DNA of 28,987 bases from positions 1 to 28,987 of IMG/VR virus record IMGVR_UViG_3300043418_000050. The stretch is one strand, 5' to 3'. A model generated the notes under the pieces. It was not told the DNA's origin. It searched no databases and saw only the letters and a program-made list of their open reading frames with translations. How positions within the stretch are numbered: position 1 is the stretch's first letter; the number at the start of each line of letters is the position of its first letter. Below are positions 28,318 to 28,987 of this stretch, piece by piece. Origin of the DNA: a virus. Position numbers and translations under genes: made by a program.

Positions 28318-28987
28318 GTTGGCTTTATTCGCAGGCGCTGGTGGAGGAATACTTGGGGGAAAACTTCTCGGATGGCGAACAGTTTGCGCCGTTGAGTGGG
28401 AGCCCTATTCAGCAAGCGTATTGTGCGCCCGACAAAATGACGGCATTCTCCCGCCTTTCCCGATTTGGGATGACGTACAAACCTTTGACGGAAAGCCTTG
28501 GCGAGGAATTGTTGACGTTGTATCGGGAGGATTTCCATGCCAAGACATTAGCGCAGCAGGAAAAGGCGCAGGAATTGACGGGGAACGAAGCGGAATGTGG
28601 AAAGAAATGGCGCGCATCATTCACGAAGTACGACCCAAGTTTGTCTTTGTGGAAAACTCACCAATGCTCACTTCTAGGGGACTTGGACGAGTTCTTGGAG
28701 ACTTGGCCTCAATGGGGTTTGATGCGCGATGGGGAGTGTTGGGAGCAGCGGACGTTGGAGCAAACCATCAGAGGGACAGAATCTGGATTGTCGGAACAAA
28801 TATGGCCTACACCCAGAAGTTGTTCAGCAATGGCGGCAACAATAACTCCAGAAGCGGCTTGGAACAAAAAACGCAATCCGAATCTGGAAACAATTGTTGG
28901 CAGAGTTCAATTCCCGACACCGACTTGTCACAACAGCAAAGAGGGAGCTTATCCATCGGAATTCAACAGGAAAACTCCTACGCTTGC
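28310..28987 (+). CDS. C5 cytosine-specific DNA methyltransferase (partial)
   Basis: The first 226 residues are seen; the gene runs off the window. Motif I is LFAGAGGGILGG (6-17), motif IV with the catalytic cysteine is GGFPCQDIS (C77), motif VI is FVFVENSPM (E115, N116), and motif VIII is QRDRIWIV (about 154-161). These are all diagnostic for C5 methyltransferases. The target-recognition domain begins after about residue 162 and is mostly beyond the window, so the target site cannot be predicted. ATG 28310 follows a G-rich run (28301-28306). Glycine is spelled mostly GGA, unlike the rest of the phage, because the gene is also open in another frame. Confidence 0.92.
   Translation, partial: MNELALFAGAGGGILGGKLLGWRTVCAVEWEPYSASVLCARQNDGILPPFPIWDDVQTFDGKPWRGIVDVVSGGFPCQDISAAGKGAGIDGERSGMWKEMARIIHEVRPKFVFVENSPMLTSRGLGRVLGDLASMGFDARWGVLGAADVGANHQRDRIWIVGTNMAYTQKLFSNGGNNNSRSGLEQKTQSESGNNCWQSSIPDTDLSQQQRGSLSIGIQQENSYAC
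28314..28987 (+). CDS. Overlapping ORF inside methyltransferase gene (partial)
   Basis: An ATG at 28314, 4 nt after the methyltransferase start and in the +1 frame, opens a second frame without stop for at least 224 codons to the window end. It begins MSWLYSQALVEEYLGENF and contains MTAFSRLSRFGMTYKPLTE, DFHAKTLAQQEKAQEL, SLWKTHQCSLLGDLDEF and TWPQWGLMRDGECWEQ. I recognise this sequence type as a recurring hypothetical phage protein, with W..PQWG and WPTP motifs. The GGA bias of the methyltransferase frame keeps Glu/Asp codons in this one. Whether it is translated is unproven, but random openness this long is unlikely. Confidence 0.55.
   Translation, partial: MSWLYSQALVEEYLGENFSDGEQFAPLSGSPIQQAYCAPDKMTAFSRLSRFGMTYKPLTESLGEELLTLYREDFHAKTLAQQEKAQELTGNEAECGKKWRASFTKYDPSLSLWKTHQCSLLGDLDEFLETWPQWGLMRDGECWEQRTLEQTIRGTESGLSEQIWPTPRSCSAMAATITPEAAWNKKRNPNLETIVGRVQFPTPTCHNSKEGAYPSEFNRKTPTL

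Noticed and set aside
28104-28624. Several open frames on the - strand under the P-like and methyltransferase genes
   Set aside because: They are shadows of two well-supported + strand genes; the products are irregular and no start signals are seen.
1-28987. tRNA genes, CRISPR arrays, integrase or att sites, insertion sequences
   Set aside because: None seen. No cloverleaf with a conserved T-arm, no regularly spaced 25-40 nt repeats, and no recombinase motif was found, so lysogeny cannot be concluded from this window.

Overview
The window is a continuous stretch of a tailed-phage (Caudoviricetes) genome, or of a prophage, with siphovirus (HK97/lambda-like) architecture. I see no host genes, integrase, tRNA, rRNA, CRISPR array or insertion sequence. 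The DNA is AT-rich, gene-dense and made of short overlapping genes, many joined by ATGA or TAATG overlaps. An M15-type endolysin with a three-TM holin points to a Gram-negative host. The mix of families resembles uncultured freshwater phages, but that is an impression and not a search result.

Layout. (1) Positions 74-23686, + strand, hold the late region: TerS, TerL, portal, a small ORF, prohead protease, two tandem major capsid paralogues separated by a strong intrinsic terminator, head-tail connectors, tail terminator, two tandem tail-tube paralogues, two small genes, a tail-assembly chaperone with a canonical -1 slippery site (A AAA AAC) giving a G/GT-type fusion, an HK97 gp10-like protein, tape measure, a fibre-like protein, small tail genes, tail-tip proteins with an embedded GNAT acetyltransferase, a gpJ-like hub, and a glycine-rich receptor-binding candidate. 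A lysis cassette follows: several small membrane proteins, a holin, an HNH-like endonuclease insertion and the endolysin. (2) Positions 23683-26373, - strand, hold a short early/middle operon: small conserved phage proteins, a Gp157-family protein, a likely ssDNA-binding protein, two small ORFs and a winged-helix regulator. (3) A divergent control region (26374-26500) separates this operon from a rightward early operon on the + strand: a Cro-like repressor that appears leaderless, a MazG-like protein, a highly structured RNA element with its own promoter and terminator, a replication initiator containing two arrays of 11-bp iterons, a helicase-loader-like P protein, and a C5 cytosine methyltransferase cut by the window end.

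Most interesting signals. The 26978-27113 element has mutually incompatible or pseudoknotted helices between a promoter and a T-tract terminator, just before the replication gene. Seven CGCG-centred repeats are spaced exactly 11 bp inside the initiator gene, next to a 45-nt pure-purine tract, and form a candidate origin. The methyltransferase gene is open in two frames for about 670 nt, which suggests dual coding. No CCWGG site was found in the whole window by eye, although every Pro-Gly pair I located is spelled CCSGG. Both the major capsid and tail-tube genes are duplicated. Two very small genes (32 and 41 codons) were recovered on the - strand.

How the parts work together: the wHTH/Cro-like pair would set the direction of early transcription. 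The O/P-like pair with internal iterons would start replication, with the SSB-like and Gp157 proteins in support. The late block packages DNA (TerS/TerL/portal), builds the capsid (protease and MCPs) and the flexible tail, and lyses the cell.
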